The notes: generated by a model from the sequence alone, not told the origin. DNA of 64,000 nucleotides from Xylanibacter brevis ATCC 19188 (GCF_000621725.1 NZ_JHXM01000013.1:1-64000), one strand, 5' to 3'. Shown: positions 51,515-61,775, numbered from the stretch's first letter. Program-made: numbers and translations.

Positions 51515-54223
51515 ATGAACACAAACAACTATTTACTTACAGCGTGCCTTCTGGTCTCTTCTGTGGCTATAGCGCAGGAGCGTTCGTCGTCAAGCATCAA
51601 TCTGAAGATCTTTAAGAAGTCGGATATCACGATGCCTGTAGATATCAAAGCCGAGGGTAAGCGCTTCTCTCCAACATGGGGACTGGACTTGGCGTGGCCC
51701 AATGAACAGAACCTGAGAAAGGGACTGCGTCATATGGGAGCTGAAAATGTGGGTATTGGTCGCACCTCTTTTCGCGTTTTCTCACCACTGGTGAATGATG
51801 TGTCTTTGGCCATCGATCAGATTGGTGGTCTTAGCATGCGTTCCACAATGTTTGACATTGTGAGCAAAGACCTGCCACTGGTGATGAACTGCGACAATGG
51901 TTATCGACCAGAGAATAGTACAGAGCCGTTTATCAATACCTATTATACCAAGGAAAACAAGACTGTCAATGTTGACCACTGGGCTAAATGTATCGAAGCT
52001 CATGTAGCGTGGATGAAAGAGAATTCCACGCATCCTATCATTGGTGTGTCACCTTTCAACGAGCCCGACAATGCCTGGGAGAAGAATCTCCGTGGAGAAA
52101 TCCAGGGTAACAAGACGGATGAGGCCAACGTGGCTAGAAAACTAAAAACCTACGATAGCATGCAGGGCATTCTTATGTGTGGTGGCAACACGCTGAATGA
52201 TGATAATGCCATCAATTGGTATAGTGAAGGTTCTGATGTTTATGACTGGGGTAACACCCACCAGTTGGCAGGCTCTATGGATAGCTATGTCAACTTCTAC
52301 GACCGCCTGCAAAATGATGGAAAAGTGGGCTATAATGACGAAATGCATAATGTGGTCGAGGCTATGGCTGGACTGGAGCATGGCATGAGTGTTGGTATTT
52401 GGTGGGGCTTTGACAGTCGTGCTCGTGGTGAGTTCTGCGACATCAGTCGTCATGGTGAGCGTCTTGATTATCGTGATCACCGTAACAATTGGACGGCAGC
52501 CAGCATCTATCGTCATGATGACGGCCGTGTGAAGGCCTTTATCGGTTCTTCTGAGCGTCAGGCAAATACTACCTCTTATCAGTTTGTATCTCCACAGCGT
52601 GATCTCTATTTCGATGGTCAAGGCCCGCTGCGTGCTTTCCGTATGGAGATACCTGGTGGTACAGGCTATATGAATGGACAGGTCAATGCCGAGCGTGTTA
52701 TTGATATCACTTGGGGTGATGACGTTCAGCCTTCTGCCATTGATGGTCAGTATCAGATCGTCAATGAAGCTACAGGATTGTCCATTGGTACACAGGGAGA
52801 CAATATCGTGGTGCAGAAATACGAGAAACTGGGCACACAGAAGTGGAATGTGACACCAGCAGTATCTCCAACAACCTCAGGCGATTTCAGTTTCTATGAT
52901 ATCACTGCTTCGAAAAATGATTGGCTTCATCTGAATGTTCAAGACTTCTCAACGTTTGATGGTGCAAATGTGATGGCGTATGGTGCTAACAAGGTTGCTC
53001 ATTCTAACGAGCAATGGTATTTGGAGTATGCTGGTAATGGTACCTATTATATTCGCAATCGTGAGAATGCTCTTTATCTGACGACCGTAAAAACGTCGGC
53101 AATCAATAATGTGAATGTGCAGACCAACGAACTGTTGACAGGCGAGGACCGCACTCGTCAGCTGTGGCGATTCCTTCCTGTTACTGCTACTTTCGACCGT
53201 AAGGCACCTGCACAGCCCCAGGGACTTGTTGCCGATGCTCAGCCTGCTTCTGTGCGTTTGTCATGGGATGCCAATAAAGAGCGTGACCTCGATGGTTATA
53301 TGATTCTTCGTGCTGAGAAGGGTCGTGAAGAGTGGAACACCATTGCCCGCAAAGTTAAGAAAGCTCATTTCGTAGATAACACCTGTCTGCCCTCAGTGGA
53401 CTATGTCTATAAAGTGAAGGCCATTGACCTCTCGGAGAATCTGTCAGAGGCTTCAGAGACCATCGAATCAACTGCCACAGGCGAGAAAGCGATGATTGCC
53501 CGTTGGCATTTTGAAACCAATCTGTATGACGAGACTCCTAATATGATGGATGCTGTTCATAGTGATACACCTGCCTATGTGGATGATACTACTAATGACA
53601 TCAAGTATCTCTCGTTGACAAATGGTGCTCATCTTCAGTTGCCCTATAACATCGCCAATCATGATGAGATGACCATTGCCATGTGGATTAAAATGCGTGC
53701 TAATAATGCTTGGCAACGCGTCTTTGATTTCGGCCTCGATGATTCACATTATATGTTCCTGACCACAAATAATGGTAAGAGTGGCATGCGTTTCGCTATT
53801 AAGAACGGAGGAGACGAACAGATACTTGATGCCACCCAGAACTTAGCGTTGTCAAGTTGGAAGTACCTCACCGTGACTATTGGCAAGGACAAGACAGCGA
53901 TCTATTTGAATGGCGAGGAGGTAGGTTCAAGCAATAGCATCACCATTAAGCCAAGTGATTTGCATGCAGTATTAAATTACGTAGGTCGTAGCCAGTTCCT
54001 GACGGATCCCAATATGCCAATGCTCATTCGTGACATGCGCATCTATAATTATGCTGCAGATGTAGAAGAGATAAAAGTCATGATGAACGATAAGAGTAAC
54101 GACATCAAGGATGTCAAGGACGAAAAACAGCCTTCTGCAATATATGGTATTGATGGAACTCGACGCTCGCAGATGAAACGAGGAATCAACATCATCGACA
54201 AGAAGAAGGTGATGAAGAAATAA
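51515..54223 (+). CDS. Secreted GH30-like glycoside hydrolase with ricin-type, Fn3 and LamG domains
   Basis: 902 residues, 29 bases after the GH128 gene and probably co-transcribed. The N-terminal TIM-barrel region has SPFNEPDN (Glu183, acid/base candidate) and GYNDEMHNVVEA (Glu276, nucleophile candidate), suggesting clan GH-A, perhaps GH30; the family is uncertain. A ricin/CBM13-like trefoil follows (about 410-560, QYQIVNEATGLSIG, LWRFLPV), then Fn3 (about 567-650), a LamG-type jelly roll (about 660-850, MTIAMWIKMRANNAW) and a T9SS-like tail (YGIDGTRRS, KRGINIIDKKK). It likely cooperates with GH128 on a branched beta-glucan. Confidence 0.72.
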   Translation: MNTNNYLLTACLLVSSVAIAQERSSSSINLKIFKKSDITMPVDIKAEGKRFSPTWGLDLAWPNEQNLRKGLRHMGAENVGIGRTSFRVFSPLVNDVSLAIDQIGGLSMRSTMFDIVSKDLPLVMNCDNGYRPENSTEPFINTYYTKENKTVNVDHWAKCIEAHVAWMKENSTHPIIGVSPFNEPDNAWEKNLRGEIQGNKTDEANVARKLKTYDSMQGILMCGGNTLNDDNAINWYSEGSDVYDWGNTHQLAGSMDSYVNFYDRLQNDGKVGYNDEMHNVVEAMAGLEHGMSVGIWWGFDSRARGEFCDISRHGERLDYRDHRNNWTAASIYRHDDGRVKAFIGSSERQANTTSYQFVSPQRDLYFDGQGPLRAFRMEIPGGTGYMNGQVNAERVIDITWGDDVQPSAIDGQYQIVNEATGLSIGTQGDNIVVQKYEKLGTQKWNVTPAVSPTTSGDFSFYDITASKNDWLHLNVQDFSTFDGANVMAYGANKVAHSNEQWYLEYAGNGTYYIRNRENALYLTTVKTSAINNVNVQTNELLTGEDRTRQLWRFLPVTATFDRKAPAQPQGLVADAQPASVRLSWDANKERDLDGYMILRAEKGREEWNTIARKVKKAHFVDNTCLPSVDYVYKVKAIDLSENLSEASETIESTATGEKAMIARWHFETNLYDETPNMMDAVHSDTPAYVDDTTNDIKYLSLTNGAHLQLPYNIANHDEMTIAMWIKMRANNAWQRVFDFGLDDSHYMFLTTNNGKSGMRFAIKNGGDEQILDATQNLALSSWKYLTVTIGKDKTAIYLNGEEVGSSNSITIKPSDLHAVLNYVGRSQFLTDPNMPMLIRDMRIYNYAADVEEIKVMMNDKSNDIKDVKDEKQPSAIYGIDGTRRSQMKRGINIIDKKKVMKK

Positions 54224-54224
54224 C

Positions 54225-54266
54225 AAAAAAATAAAGGTTGGCAATTTTGTCAACCTTTATTTTTTT
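54225..54266. terminator. Bidirectional terminator between glucanase and GDP-fucose operons
   Basis: A 16-bp perfect stem (AAAAAAATAAAGGTTG with its complement, 10-base loop) ending in T runs, one base after the stop at 54223 and 18 bases before the convergent fcl stop. Confidence 0.92.
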
Positions 54267-54284
54267 CCTTTACTTGTTCTTTTT

Positions 54285-55457
54285 CTATCGAAGACTGTCT
54301 TGATACCAATGGAATAGTTTGTCAACGCCATCTTCAATCTCTACTTTGTGTGTCCAGCCCAGAGAATGAAGCTTCTCAACATCGATCAGTTTGCGCATGG
54401 TTCCATCAGGTTTCGTGGCATCAAACTCAACGGTACCTTCAAAGCCAACACTTTTCACAATCAGTTCAGACAACTCACGGATGGTCAGCTCTTTGCCTGT
54501 ACCCACGTTGATATGACAGTTGCGAATCTCTCCCAGCGAGGGGATGGCTCCACCTCTACCTGCAGAGTGGTTGCGATCAACGGCACCGTCTGTTGAGGCT
54601 CCGAAGTGAACACTTGAATATTTCTCAATGCCAATGATGTCTTTGAAGTCCACATTCAGCAGTACGTGTACGCTGGCATCGGCCATGTCCTCGCTCCACA
54701 GGAATTCTCTTAATGGCGTGCCTGTACCCCAGAGGGTGACCTTATTGTTTTCAATGCCATACTTGGCTAAGACGCGAAGAATGTCCTCCTTCGAGGCATC
54801 GCCGTTGACGCCTTCTACGGGGCGCTTGTTCAGGTCAATGGCAATCTTCTCCCATTCTCCCTCATGAATCAGTTTAGCCAAATAGATTTTGCGCATCATA
54901 GCTGGCATCACATGACTATTCTCCAAATGGAAATTGTCGTTGGGACCATAGAGGTTGGTAGGCATGACGGCAATGTAGTTAGTGCCGTATTGAAGGTTGT
55001 ACGACTCACACATCTTCAGACCAGCGATCTTTGCGATGGCATACTCTTCGTTTGTGTATTCCAGAGGGCTTGTCAGCAGGCAATCCTCCTTCATGGGTTG
55101 GGGCGCATTTTTGGGGTAGATACATGTCGAACCCAGGAACAATAACTTCTTTACGCCGTGTGCATAGGCCTCGCTGATCACGTTGCATTGTATCTTCATG
55201 TTCATCATGATGAAATCAGCGCGATACAGTGAGTTAGCCATGATACCACCCACAAATGCTGCTGCTAATACCACAGCATCTGGCTTCTCTTCATCAAAGA
55301 ACTTCTTGACGGCTACTTGGTCTGTCAAGTCGAGCTCTTGATGACTGCGTCCTACAAGATTCGTGTAACCTCTCTGCTGTAGGTTGTTCCAAATGGCAGA
55401 GCCTACTAGTCCGTGGTGCCCTGCTACGTATATCTTAGAATTCTTTTCTAGTGCCAT
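54285..55457 (-). CDS. fcl: GDP-L-fucose synthase
   Basis: 390 residues, longer than the ~320 of E. coli because of an inserted loop (about 270-310) seen in Bacteroidales. VAGHHGLVGSAIW is the NADP site, GSTCIYP and EYAIAKIAG give the catalytic Ser-Tyr-Lys triad. It converts GDP-4-keto-6-deoxymannose to GDP-fucose. The start overlaps the gmd stop by one base. Confidence 0.95.
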   Translation of the reverse strand: MALEKNSKIYVAGHHGLVGSAIWNNLQQRGYTNLVGRSHQELDLTDQVAVKKFFDEEKPDAVVLAAAFVGGIMANSLYRADFIMMNMKIQCNVISEAYAHGVKKLLFLGSTCIYPKNAPQPMKEDCLLTSPLEYTNEEYAIAKIAGLKMCESYNLQYGTNYIAVMPTNLYGPNDNFHLENSHVMPAMMRKIYLAKLIHEGEWEKIAIDLNKRPVEGVNGDASKEDILRVLAKYGIENNKVTLWGTGTPLREFLWSEDMADASVHVLLNVDFKDIIGIEKYSSVHFGASTDGAVDRNHSAGRGGAIPSLGEIRNCHINVGTGKELTIRELSELIVKSVGFEGTVEFDATKPDGTMRKLIDVEKLHSLGWTHKVEIEDGVDKLFHWYQDSLR

Positions 55458-56548
55458 TATTTCACGATTCCTTTCTCTAAATACTCTGCTAGGTTTGTGC
55501 GTACTTTGGCTGCAGCTCCTTCTGCTGCCACTTTGGCCATGTCGCTGTCCACCATGATTTTCACCAATTCCTCAAATGAGGTCTTGTTGGGATTCCAGCC
55601 CAGTTTGGCTTTTGCCTTGGTCGGATCGCCCCACAAGTTGACCACGTCTGTTGGGCGATAGAAGTCGGGACTGACTTCGATAAGCACCTTGCCTGTTGCT
55701 TTATCGATGCCTTTCTCCTCAGCGCCTTCGCCCACAAACTCCAGTTTAATGCCTACATGCTTAAATGCTGTATAGCAGAATTCGCGGACAGAGTGCTGCA
55801 CACCGGTGGCAATTACGAAATCTTCTGGCTCCTTTTGTTGCAGAATCAGCCACATGCATTCCACGTAGTCTTTGGCATAGCCCCAGTCGCGAAGACTGCC
55901 TAGGTTACCCAGATAGAGCTTGTCCTGCTTGCCTTGCTTGATGCGAGCAGCGGCCAGCGTAATCTTACGGGTCACGAATGTCTCACCACGGCGTTCACTC
56001 TCATGGTTGAAAAGAATACCCGAGCAGCAATACATGTTGTATGCTTCGCGATACTCCTTAACAATCCAGAAACCATACTGTTTTGCTACGGCATAAGGAG
56101 AGTAGGGGTGGAACGGGGTGTTCTCATTCTGTGGCACTTCTTCCACTTTTCCATACAGTTCGGAGGTCGATGCCTGGTAGATACGGCATGTCTCTGTCAT
56201 TCCCAGCTGACGCACAGCTTCCAGAATGCGCAGCACACCTACAGCGTCAACATCGGCCGTAAACTCAGGTGAGTCAAAAGACACCTGCACATGGCTCTGT
56301 GCTGCAAGGTTATAAATCTCAGTAGGGCGAACTTTGCCGATGACACCAAGAATACTCATCGAGTCGCCCAGGTCTGCATAGTGCAGATGAAAGTGACTCT
56401 TTCCTTCTAAATGAGCGATGCGCTCACGATAGTCAACCGATGAACGGCGGATAGTGCCGTGCACCTCATAACCTTTATCTAAAAGAAACTCTGCCAGATA
56501 AGAGCCATCTTGGCCAGTGATTCCTGTGATTAATGCTATATTCTTCAT
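55457..56548 (-). CDS. gmd: GDP-mannose 4,6-dehydratase
   Basis: 363 residues. The dinucleotide fold [18 protein letters not shown], the [13 protein letters not shown] loop, YAVAKQYG (Tyr-x3-Lys) and the [17 protein letters not shown] segment identify Gmd. First committed step of GDP-fucose synthesis. It lies between manC and fcl. Confidence 0.96.
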   Translation of the reverse strand: MKNIALITGITGQDGSYLAEFLLDKGYEVHGTIRRSSVDYRERIAHLEGKSHFHLHYADLGDSMSILGVIGKVRPTEIYNLAAQSHVQVSFDSPEFTADVDAVGVLRILEAVRQLGMTETCRIYQASTSELYGKVEEVPQNENTPFHPYSPYAVAKQYGFWIVKEYREAYNMYCCSGILFNHESERRGETFVTRKITLAAARIKQGKQDKLYLGNLGSLRDWGYAKDYVECMWLILQQKEPEDFVIATGVQHSVREFCYTAFKHVGIKLEFVGEGAEEKGIDKATGKVLIEVSPDFYRPTDVVNLWGDPTKAKAKLGWNPNKTSFEELVKIMVDSDMAKVAAEGAAAKVRTNLAEYLEKGIVK

Positions 56549-56557
56549 ATTTATTAT

Positions 56558-57625
56558 TTAGTTTTCACCGCTGAACTGCTTGATGCGTTGTTCTTCAGAG
56601 AGTTTGCAAATGAGCAGCGTGTTGTCGTTTTCTGCCACGATGTAGCCATCTAATCCCTGTACCACCACCTTCTTCTCTTGCGTGGTGTGTATCATGCAGT
56701 TGTGTGTCTCAAATAGGTTGATGTCGTTTCCGATGCATGCGTTTCCATAGAGGTCGCGGCGTACGTGCGACTGTAAAGACCCCCAGGTACCCAGATCGCT
56801 CCAACCGAAGTCTGCAGGACAGACAAAGATTTCCTCAGCCTTCTCCATGATGGCATAGTCTACAGAGATATTCTCGCACGAAGGGAACTTCTCGTTGATC
56901 ACTTCCTGTTCCTGTGGCGTGCCATATACGGGCAGAAGCGATTCGAAGATCTTATTCATCTTGGGCTGATATACGCGGAATGCGTTAACAATCGTCGATA
57001 CATTCCAGATGAAGATGCCTGCATTCCAGTAATAATAGTTCTTCTTAATATATTGTTGCGCTGTTTCCAAATCAGGCTTCTCGCGGAAAGAGTCCACACG
57101 GAATATACCTTTATTACGCAGCGAACTATTAGATAAGTCTGCTTGTATGTAGCCATAGCCAGTCTCAGGACGATTGGGCTTCATGCCCAGTGTGACAATG
57201 GCATCGCTTTCGTCGGTGAACTCCATACATTCCTTGATCACACGTTGAAACTCCTGAACGTTCATGACAATATGATCACTGGGGGTCACCACGATATTTG
57301 CTTTAGGATCCTGTGCCTTGATGCGCCACGATACATATGCGATACATGGTGCTGTGTTTCTGCGACACGGTTCACACAGAATGTTGCCTTGTGGAATGTC
57401 AGGCAGTTGCTGACGTACAATATCTACGTATCTTTGGTTAGTAACTACCCAGATATTTTGGGGATTGACCAGTTTGCCAAATCGTTCTACGGTTAGTTGC
57501 AACAGTGTTTTGCCAACGCCAAGGACGTCGATAAACTGTTTAGGGCGTTCTGTTGTGCTCATTGGCCAAAAGCGACTTCCGATGCCGCCCGCCATAATCA
57601 CGAGATGATTGTTAACTTGAGCCAT
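56558..57625 (-). CDS. manC: Mannose-1-phosphate guanylyltransferase
   Basis: 355 residues, so it has the nucleotidyltransferase part but no fused isomerase. IMAGGIGSRFWPMSTTERPK is the GTP-binding signature, and VTPSDHIV and SVDYAIMEKAEE follow. It makes GDP-mannose. First gene of the manC-gmd-fcl operon with a clear promoter. Confidence 0.95.
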   Translation of the reverse strand: MAQVNNHLVIMAGGIGSRFWPMSTTERPKQFIDVLGVGKTLLQLTVERFGKLVNPQNIWVVTNQRYVDIVRQQLPDIPQGNILCEPCRRNTAPCIAYVSWRIKAQDPKANIVVTPSDHIVMNVQEFQRVIKECMEFTDESDAIVTLGMKPNRPETGYGYIQADLSNSSLRNKGIFRVDSFREKPDLETAQQYIKKNYYYWNAGIFIWNVSTIVNAFRVYQPKMNKIFESLLPVYGTPQEQEVINEKFPSCENISVDYAIMEKAEEIFVCPADFGWSDLGTWGSLQSHVRRDLYGNACIGNDINLFETHNCMIHTTQEKKVVVQGLDGYIVAENDNTLLICKLSEEQRIKQFSGEN

Positions 57626-57653
57626 AATTGTTATTGATTTCTTGATTCTTTTG

Positions 57654-57661
57654 CAAAGATA
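57654..57661 (-). promoter_or_regulatory. Promoter -7 box of the manC-gmd-fcl operon
   Basis: Plus CAAAGATA gives TATCTTTG on the minus strand, 28 bases before the manC start. Confidence 0.7.
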
Positions 57662-57692
57662 TGTATTTTATATGACATCCGCAAGCAAATGA

Positions 57693-58334
57693 CTATGATT
57701 TTTCCTTCTTTCCCTTTAGATAGCTCTTTAACAGCAGATAACCGATTAATAAAGCCACGATAGCCAGTATGCCGCCTACGATGTAGTGGTTGTATTGCCC
57801 GATGATGTTTTTTAGTTCTTCATCGCTCACATCTCCTACGGCCGTGTGCAGATACCAGCCCATGGCGGCCAGGATGCTGTGCCATGCGCCAGCACCGATG
57901 GTGGTGTAGAGCAGGAACTTCCAGTAGTTCATCCGTGCCAGTCCGGCAGGAATGGATATGAGGTGGCGGATGCCAGGCACGAGTCTGCCTGTCAGTGTAG
58001 CCATGATGCCATGATTGTCAAAATAAGACTCGCTCTTTTCTACCTTTTTCTGGTTGAGTAAACACATCTTTCCCCATTTGCTATTGGCAAATTTATAGAT
58101 GACAGGACGGCCTACATAGAGCGCCACGAAGTAGTTGATAGAGGCACCGATGTCAGCACCAATGGTGGCAAATAGTATCACTAAGAAAACGTCCAGATCG
58201 CCCGTGGCAGCACGATAAGCAGCCGGTGCGACCACCAATTCAGAGGGAACGGGAATGACAGTACTTTCCAATAGCATCAAAAAAAAGATGGTGCTATAAT
58301 TCAGATTGCTTAATAAACTTGATATCCAACTCAT
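57693..58334 (-). CDS. DedA-family membrane protein
   Basis: 213 residues, with about five hydrophobic segments. The motifs FATIGADIGASINYFVALYV, FANSKWGKMCLLNQK and LVPGIRHLISIPAGLARM match DedA/SNARE-associated proteins, which flip undecaprenyl phosphate or phosphatidylethanolamine. It overlaps the TPR gene by 4 bases. Confidence 0.92.
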   Translation of the reverse strand: MSWISSLLSNLNYSTIFFLMLLESTVIPVPSELVVAPAAYRAATGDLDVFLVILFATIGADIGASINYFVALYVGRPVIYKFANSKWGKMCLLNQKKVEKSESYFDNHGIMATLTGRLVPGIRHLISIPAGLARMNYWKFLLYTTIGAGAWHSILAAMGWYLHTAVGDVSDEELKNIIGQYNHYIVGGILAIVALLIGYLLLKSYLKGKKEKS

Positions 58335-59761
58335 AGGTTAATCTTGCCTATTACATAATTATAATATTCTTCTGGAGCCACCTCTTCAGGGAAAACGTTT
58401 GAGAAAACATTCTTACATTCCTGTGGGTTCAGTTTGCAGGCCTTATCCAGGTTTTCTAAGAAGCCCTTGGTGTCTTTAAGGTCGTAGCAGCACATCGCCA
58501 TATAGGCATAACCGTCTTTGACGTCTGTGGGAGCCACTTGGAAATATCTCCTCAGCAGGTCGTAGGCAGCCTTCACCATCTGGTTTTCTAAGAACGACAC
58601 TGCGATGTGCAGCAGCATCTCTGCCGGTTTAGCCGCCTTTTCCAAGGCCTGCTTAAAGGTCTTTTCTGCTTCCTCCACTCTGCGGCCGTTCAAAAGGATG
58701 TGTCCTCTGATCAGTAGCACATGTGCCTTGTCTTCTCCCAGCTTATCCAATTCATCAATGCATGCCAACGCCTCATCTATCTCGTTGTTTGCACAATAGG
58801 TTAAAGCCAGTTCGTGGTTGATGTCAGGTAGTAGTACCTCGTTGAATTCTTTGGCTTTTTGTTTGGCTTGCAATAGTTTTTTGATGGCTTCTTGATGTCT
58901 GTTCAAGTTGCCAAGACAAATACCAGTGAATAGAAGGGCAGCACAGTTGTCGGGGACGATTGTGAGTGCACGCATGTAGAACTTCAGGGCTTCCTCGTAG
59001 TTGCCAAGGTTGCTTAGCCCGTTGGCTTTTGCCAGCATGGCCTCCGTGTCATCAGGGTTGATGGCCAGGGCATATTCGCTGCTCTCCACGGCCTTGGCGA
59101 TGTCGCCTTTCATCAGCTGGGCATTCGACAGTGAAATCCAGTATTGTGAAGAGTAGGGGGACTTATCTAGTAATTCGTCGAACATCTTTTCGCTGTCTTC
59201 GAATTTCCCAAGGCCCAGCAGGGTGTGAGCCATGATCTCCTTGAAGTCCTGTGAATCTTCTTTCTGAGCGCCACATATCCATTTCATGGCCAGGGCATAG
59301 TAGCCCCACTGCTCATAGATATGCGCTATGTCAACGATAAAATCCTGTCGCTCAGATGTTGGTATCTTTTCGATTTCAGTTTCGAGATAGTTCTCTGCTT
59401 CATCCTCTTTGTTTTGTGCCAATAGGATCTCTACCCAGTCATAGACGTAGTCTGGGCTGTCCGTCTCAGTTATCTGTGCGTAGTATTCCTTGGCAGCTTC
59501 AATGTCGTCTCTCTCGAAGGCCTCGTGTATTCTGTAGGTCAGCGGACCGATAGCACCAGGTGAAAGGCTGAGTGCTAGTTGTAAAGCATTCTCAGCCTTT
59601 TCCTCCTGTTCGTGCATATGGTAATAGTCCGCAATCTCAGCGAGCTCATTGGCGTCAAGTAAGACAGGAAGTCCAGATTCAACAGACTTCTCGTATTCGT
59701 TTAAACGCTCGGTGAACTCTTTGTCGTATGAATCAATGTTTGAGCCTTCGTTTACTGACAT
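58331..59761 (-). CDS. Cytoplasmic TPR protein
   Basis: 476 residues, acidic, no signal peptide. TPR units run from about residue 45 to 440 (for example EEKAENALQLALSLSPGAIG, PYSSQYWISLSNAQLMKGDI, NYEEALKFYMRALTIVPDNC). It lies between glnS (4 bases away) and dedA (overlapping). Function unknown. Confidence 0.85.
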   Translation of the reverse strand: MSVNEGSNIDSYDKEFTERLNEYEKSVESGLPVLLDANELAEIADYYHMHEQEEKAENALQLALSLSPGAIGPLTYRIHEAFERDDIEAAKEYYAQITETDSPDYVYDWVEILLAQNKEDEAENYLETEIEKIPTSERQDFIVDIAHIYEQWGYYALAMKWICGAQKEDSQDFKEIMAHTLLGLGKFEDSEKMFDELLDKSPYSSQYWISLSNAQLMKGDIAKAVESSEYALAINPDDTEAMLAKANGLSNLGNYEEALKFYMRALTIVPDNCAALLFTGICLGNLNRHQEAIKKLLQAKQKAKEFNEVLLPDINHELALTYCANNEIDEALACIDELDKLGEDKAHVLLIRGHILLNGRRVEEAEKTFKQALEKAAKPAEMLLHIAVSFLENQMVKAAYDLLRRYFQVAPTDVKDGYAYMAMCCYDLKDTKGFLENLDKACKLNPQECKNVFSNVFPEEVAPEEYYNYVIGKINL

Positions 59762-59765
59762 CTGA

Positions 59766-61508
59766 TTAAGATCTAAGACCTACAGTCTTGTTAAATACAG
59801 GATGCTCTGGTGTTGAGTCGGGATCCACGTTGAAGTATCCAATGCGCTGGAACTGCAAGTAGCTCAATGGCTGCATGTTAGCTGCAAATGGCTCAATGTA
59901 GCATTCCTTGTTTACACTCAGAGAATTGGGGTTGATAATCTGCTTCATGGCCGTCACTGCATCACACTGCTGTGCATCGCGGATAGCAGCCATCTCATCG
60001 CGTGGATTCTCAACCTTCCACAGGCGGTCGTACAAACGAACCTCTGCCTTCATCGCGTTGTGGCAGCTCACCCAGTGCAGTGTCTTGCCTTTAATCTTAC
60101 GATCGGCACCGGGCATACCACTCTTCGTCTCAGGGTCGTAGGTGCAGTAGATGGTGGTCACACGTCCCTCAGCATCCTTGTCGCAGGCATGCTCCTCGTC
60201 GCACTTAATGATGTATGCATTCTTCAAGCGCACCTCTTTACCAGGAGCCAGGCGCATGAATTTCTTTTCTGCTACCTCCATAAAGTCATCGCGCTCAATC
60301 CACAGTTCACGGCTGAATTCCACGGTGTGTGTGCCGTCTGCCTCGTTTTCGGGGTTATTGATGGCTGTCAGTTGTTCGGTCTGACCTTCAGGATAGTTGG
60401 TGATCACAACCTTAACAGGGTCCAGGACTGCGCTGACGCGCTGAGCTCTGCTGTTCAGGTCATCGCGAACCACACTCTCCAAAAGTGCAATGTCGTTCAG
60501 ACCATCCAGTTTCGTATAGCCAATCTTGTCAATGAACTTTCTTAGACTCTCGGGTGAGTAGCCACGACGACGCAAGCCGCAGATGGTTGGCATGCGAGGA
60601 TCGTCCCAACCGTTCACCAGGTGTTCGTTGACCAGCGCCAGCAAGTTGCGCTTTGACATCAGCGTGTAGCTCAGGTTCAGCTTGTTGAACTCAGTCTGTC
60701 GTGGACGGTTGTCTTCAATATTATCGGTTTCGCCCTTCCATTCCTTCATCCATGTCACGAACAGGTCGTACAAGGGGCGGTGCTCCACAAACTCCAGCGT
60801 ACACCATGAGTGAGTCACGCCCTCCAGGTAGTCACACTGACCATGGGTGAAGTCGTACATGGGGTAGGCGTTCCATTTGTCGCCAGTCTTCACGTGTGGA
60901 ATGTTCAGCACGCGGTAGATTAATGGGTCACGGAACAGCATGTTAGGATGTGCCATGTCAATCTTGGCGCGCAGCACCATGCTACCTGGCTCGCATTTTC
61001 CGCTGTTCATGAAGTCGAACAAACGAAGGTTCTCTTCAATGGGGCGATCGCGGAATGGTGAGTTTGTACCGGGACTTGTTGTGGTGCCCTTCTGTTGTGC
61101 AATAGCTTCAGAGCTCTGCTCGTCAACATATGCTCTTCCCTGTTTGATAAGCCATACGGCAAAGTCCCACAGTTGCTGGAAATAGTCAGATGCATAATAA
61201 ACATTAGCCCACTGGAAGCCCATCCATTTGATGTCGTGCTCGATGCTCTCAATGTATTCTGTGTCTTCCTTTACGGGGTTTGTATCATCGAAGCGCAGGT
61301 TGCATGTGCCGCCATATTTTTTTGCAAGTCCGAAGTCAATGGCAATGGCTTTCGCATGGCCGATGTGCAGGTAGCCGTTTGGCTCTGGTGGGAAGCGTGT
61401 TTGCAGTCGTCCACCGTTCTTGCCTGCTGCCAGATCATCCTTTACCATTTGTTCCACGAAGCTAAGACTTTTCTTCTCTTCGTTTTCGTTCAGTGTCTTT
61501 TCTTCCAT
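59766..61508 (-). CDS. glnS: Glutaminyl-tRNA synthetase
   Basis: 580 residues. Class I signatures are PEPNGYLHIGHAKA (HIGH) and LMSKRNL in place of KMSKS, as in GlnRS. The region GVTHSWCTLEFVEHRPLYD and the C-terminal anticodon-binding beta barrels separate it from GluRS. Its presence means direct Gln-tRNA synthesis. It opens an operon with the TPR and DedA genes. Confidence 0.96.
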   Translation of the reverse strand: MEEKTLNENEEKKSLSFVEQMVKDDLAAGKNGGRLQTRFPPEPNGYLHIGHAKAIAIDFGLAKKYGGTCNLRFDDTNPVKEDTEYIESIEHDIKWMGFQWANVYYASDYFQQLWDFAVWLIKQGRAYVDEQSSEAIAQQKGTTTSPGTNSPFRDRPIEENLRLFDFMNSGKCEPGSMVLRAKIDMAHPNMLFRDPLIYRVLNIPHVKTGDKWNAYPMYDFTHGQCDYLEGVTHSWCTLEFVEHRPLYDLFVTWMKEWKGETDNIEDNRPRQTEFNKLNLSYTLMSKRNLLALVNEHLVNGWDDPRMPTICGLRRRGYSPESLRKFIDKIGYTKLDGLNDIALLESVVRDDLNSRAQRVSAVLDPVKVVITNYPEGQTEQLTAINNPENEADGTHTVEFSRELWIERDDFMEVAEKKFMRLAPGKEVRLKNAYIIKCDEEHACDKDAEGRVTTIYCTYDPETKSGMPGADRKIKGKTLHWVSCHNAMKAEVRLYDRLWKVENPRDEMAAIRDAQQCDAVTAMKQIINPNSLSVNKECYIEPFAANMQPLSYLQFQRIGYFNVDPDSTPEHPVFNKTVGLRS

Positions 61509-61537
61509 TTCCGTAAGTTGTTTTTTGATTTTGATTG

Positions 61538-61545
61538 CAAAGGTA
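61538..61545 (-). promoter_or_regulatory. Promoter -7 box of glnS
   Basis: Plus CAAAGGTA gives TACCTTTG on the minus strand, 29 bases before the start codon. Confidence 0.65.
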
Positions 61546-61661
61546 CAAAATAAATCAGAATATTCGATTTCTTCACCTTATTTATTTATATAAAACAGGC
61601 TAAAAAACGGGCATATGTTGAATAACATATCAAAAAGTTTGCATGGTTGACTTATATCAAT

Positions 61662-61768
61662 TATCTTTGCACTCGTTATCCTGAATACAATCTTTTTACC
61701 TTAAAAAGACTAATACCTATTGAGATATGCCCTTCGTTGCGAAACGATGGGCATTTCGCTTTTTATAC
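61662..61768 (+). ncRNA. Candidate small RNA between glnS and mltG
   Basis: A well-formed plus-strand promoter (TTTG 61638-61641, TATCTTTG 61662-61669, spacing 20) faces no plus-strand gene. A hairpin, GCCCtTCGTT with AACGAtGGGC (61729-61752, one mismatch), is followed by ATTTCGCTTTTTAT. The predicted RNA starts near 61675 and is about 90 bases. It would end a few bases before the 3' end of the opposite-strand mltG gene. Confidence 0.45.
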
Positions 61769-61775
61769 GATGCCT

